Part shown: positions 45,857 through 47,014 of the stretch, piece by piece
Layout of the letters: every line of letters begins with the position of its first letter
How positions within the stretch are numbered: position 1 is the first letter of the stretch
Assembly (NCBI GenBank): GCA_005777185.1
Contig: SXNL01000382.1
Location: forward strand, 1 to 47,014
Reading direction: 5' to 3'
Source: Myxococcales bacterium
Lineage (GTDB): Bacteria; Myxococcota_A; Polyangia; Polyangiales; Polyangiaceae
DNA length: 47,014 nucleotides
Translations under genes and position numbers: made by a program
The notes under the pieces: model-generated
The model's input: the letters and a program-made list of their open reading frames with translations, nothing else
Databases searched by the model: none
Told to the model about the DNA's origin: nothing

Positions 45857-46108
45857 ATCCCGAAGCACCGGCCGTGGCCATGGGCGTACAGTTACCTACA
45901 TGTGCCAGGTTGCGCGGGGTCGGTCGCCGCCCGGATCTCGAAGTCGTGCAAACATTGACGGGAAGAGCGTCGGCCGACAAAATCACGGGCTCGCCTTCCG
46001 TGCACGAGCCTTGCTTCCGCGTGGAGCGTGACCCTCGACGCCACCCAGCCCCCTTCGCCGTCGGTGATAACCCACGTCGAGCTTCGCCAAGGCAAGAAGA
46101 CGCAGTCG

Positions 46109-47014
46109 ATGAGCAAGAAGCGAGGAAAGAAGAACGGGCCGGCCTCGCGGCTTCCCCGGCGATCCCCAGGCGCGACGTCGGCGACCGCCGCCAACGAGGC
46201 TCCCGCTCCGGCGAGCGACGTCATGGGCGCGAAGCGCGCGCCGTCGATGGCGCCCCCATCCTCGCAGATGAACAGCGTGCTCGCGCTCGTCCACGACGAG
46301 TCCGAGATCAGCGAGCGGCCCCCTCTCGTCGTCGTCGGCTCGACTCCCCCCCCTCCCGTTTCGAGACCGCCCACGGCGGAGGTCAGGCCGGCGCCGATCC
46401 AGTCGATCGGCGCGGCCGACACCCAGCCCACCGAACCGGCGCCCGGGATCCGCGCGGAGGAGCCCCGGGTCGTCAGGATCGCGGAGGACGCGCCCCGCGC
46501 CGAAGACCACCGCAGCATCCCGCCGGTCGTCGACGACACCCACGGCTTCTTCGCCGAGGGCGACCGCGCGTCTCGCCTGAACCTCGACCATCACCACGCC
46601 GCTCTGGCCGATGAGTTCGAGGATGCGCCCGACCGCCGCTTCGATCCCGAGGTCCTCGCCCGGCGCGAGCGCTTCCGGAAGACGGTGGGCAAGCTGGTGA
46701 TCGTCGCCGCCGTCGTCAGCGCGATCGCGTTCGGGCGCGGGCTCGTGCAGAAGAGCGTGGAGGTGCGCGCCGCCGCGACGCCCCAGGCGCTGAGCGAGGT
46801 GGAGCCGCCCGGCCACGATCCCTCCGTGGAGGCCGTCACGCCCCGGGTCGAGGTGAAGCCAGCGCCGACCGTGACCGCCTCCGCGCCGGAGCCGTCGACC
46901 GCGACGACCGCCGCGCCCGGTGCCTCCGCCACCGCGTCGGCCAGCGCCTCGTCCACGACCGCGCCCTCGCCGTCCGCGAGCGAGGGGCCGCCGACGGTGG
47001 CCTCGGCCGCCCCC
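46109..47014 (+). CDS. Predicted single-pass membrane protein, 5' part (truncated by window)
   Basis: The frame is open from 46109 to the window end (302 codons) with no stop. A basic start (MSKKRGKKNG) leads into a Pro/Ala-rich disordered region with a short conserved-looking patch (THGFFAEGD). One membrane helix follows near residues 192-210 (GKLVIVAAVVSAIAFGRGLV), then a long Ala/Ser/Thr/Pro tail. No catalytic domain is visible in this part; a repeat or other domain may follow beyond the window. A GTG at 46028 with GGAG just upstream is an alternative start. The 265 bp between it and rlmI hold no other gene that I can see. Function unknown. Confidence 0.7.
   Translation, partial: MSKKRGKKNGPASRLPRRSPGATSATAANEAPAPASDVMGAKRAPSMAPPSSQMNSVLALVHDESEISERPPLVVVGSTPPPPVSRPPTAEVRPAPIQSIGAADTQPTEPAPGIRAEEPRVVRIAEDAPRAEDHRSIPPVVDDTHGFFAEGDRASRLNLDHHHAALADEFEDAPDRRFDPEVLARRERFRKTVGKLVIVAAVVSAIAFGRGLVQKSVEVRAAATPQALSEVEPPGHDPSVEAVTPRVEVKPAPTVTASAPEPSTATTAAPGASATASASASSTTAPSPSASEGPPTVASAAP

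Overview
The window is high-GC, densely packed bacterial DNA with almost every gap under 200 bp. The gene content points to a myxobacterium, probably of the Sorangium/Polyangium side of the group. The pointers are three Hanks-type kinase-fold proteins, an RCC1-repeat lipoprotein, a DUF2330 protein with a MYXO-CTERM-like tail, an HD-GYP response regulator, an LpoB/COG3014 pair, many predicted lipoproteins and frequent GTG/TTG starts. The taxon is an inference; there is no rRNA or tRNA gene in the window to settle it.

Layout. 1-5 kb: the 3' end of a DUF559 nuclease gene, a chemoreceptor, a solitary beta-class DNA methyltransferase divergent from trpS, and a small lipoprotein. 4.6-10 kb: a CbpA-type DnaJ protein, an RCC1 lipoprotein, RNase R and a Fis-type response regulator. 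10-13.3 kb: the LpoB-like lipoprotein with its COG3014 partner, then a two-gene fliO-fliP/sctR unit with no other export genes beside it. 13.4-21 kb: a lipase, a small outer-membrane barrel, a three-gene overlapping operon (HARE-HTH/Mrr-like protein, secreted two-domain protein, OafA-type acyltransferase) and an SPFH protein. 21-26 kb: a CPBP protease, glnE, a CD225/dispanin protein and a DUF2752 protein, with REP-like hairpins between them. 26-33.8 kb: an Fe(II)/2-oxoglutarate dioxygenase fused to an HTH and overlapping a zinc-ribbon kinase gene, then a membrane-anchored pseudokinase, DUF2330, a second CPBP protease and the HD-GYP regulator. 33.8-34.5 kb is the only long gene-free stretch; it holds a heptamer tandem repeat and a strong hairpin. 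34.5-47 kb: a Uma2 protein running into guaB, lipB, an atypical kinase, a GH63-like glucosidase, a VWA lipoprotein, two methyltransferases, an alpha/beta hydrolase and a truncated membrane protein.

How the genes work together. Most are housekeeping singletons. Translational coupling by 1- to 4-base stop/start overlaps marks six likely co-expressed sets: lpoB-COG3014, fliO-fliP, HARE-HTH/secreted protein/acyltransferase, dioxygenase-kinase, guaB-lipB and rlmI-hydrolase. No complete, obviously new defence or biosynthetic system is visible. The best candidates for something undescribed are: (a) the dioxygenase-HTH / zinc-ribbon kinase / membrane pseudokinase run; (b) the HARE-HTH protein with a degenerate Mrr-like domain in an envelope operon; (c) a TANNNT hexamer placed 6-9 nt before the start codon of many genes, suggesting widespread leaderless transcription; (d) several dispersed repeat families (a GGACGGC-type heptamer, a GTTGAC hexamer element with inverted ends, and two hairpin families).
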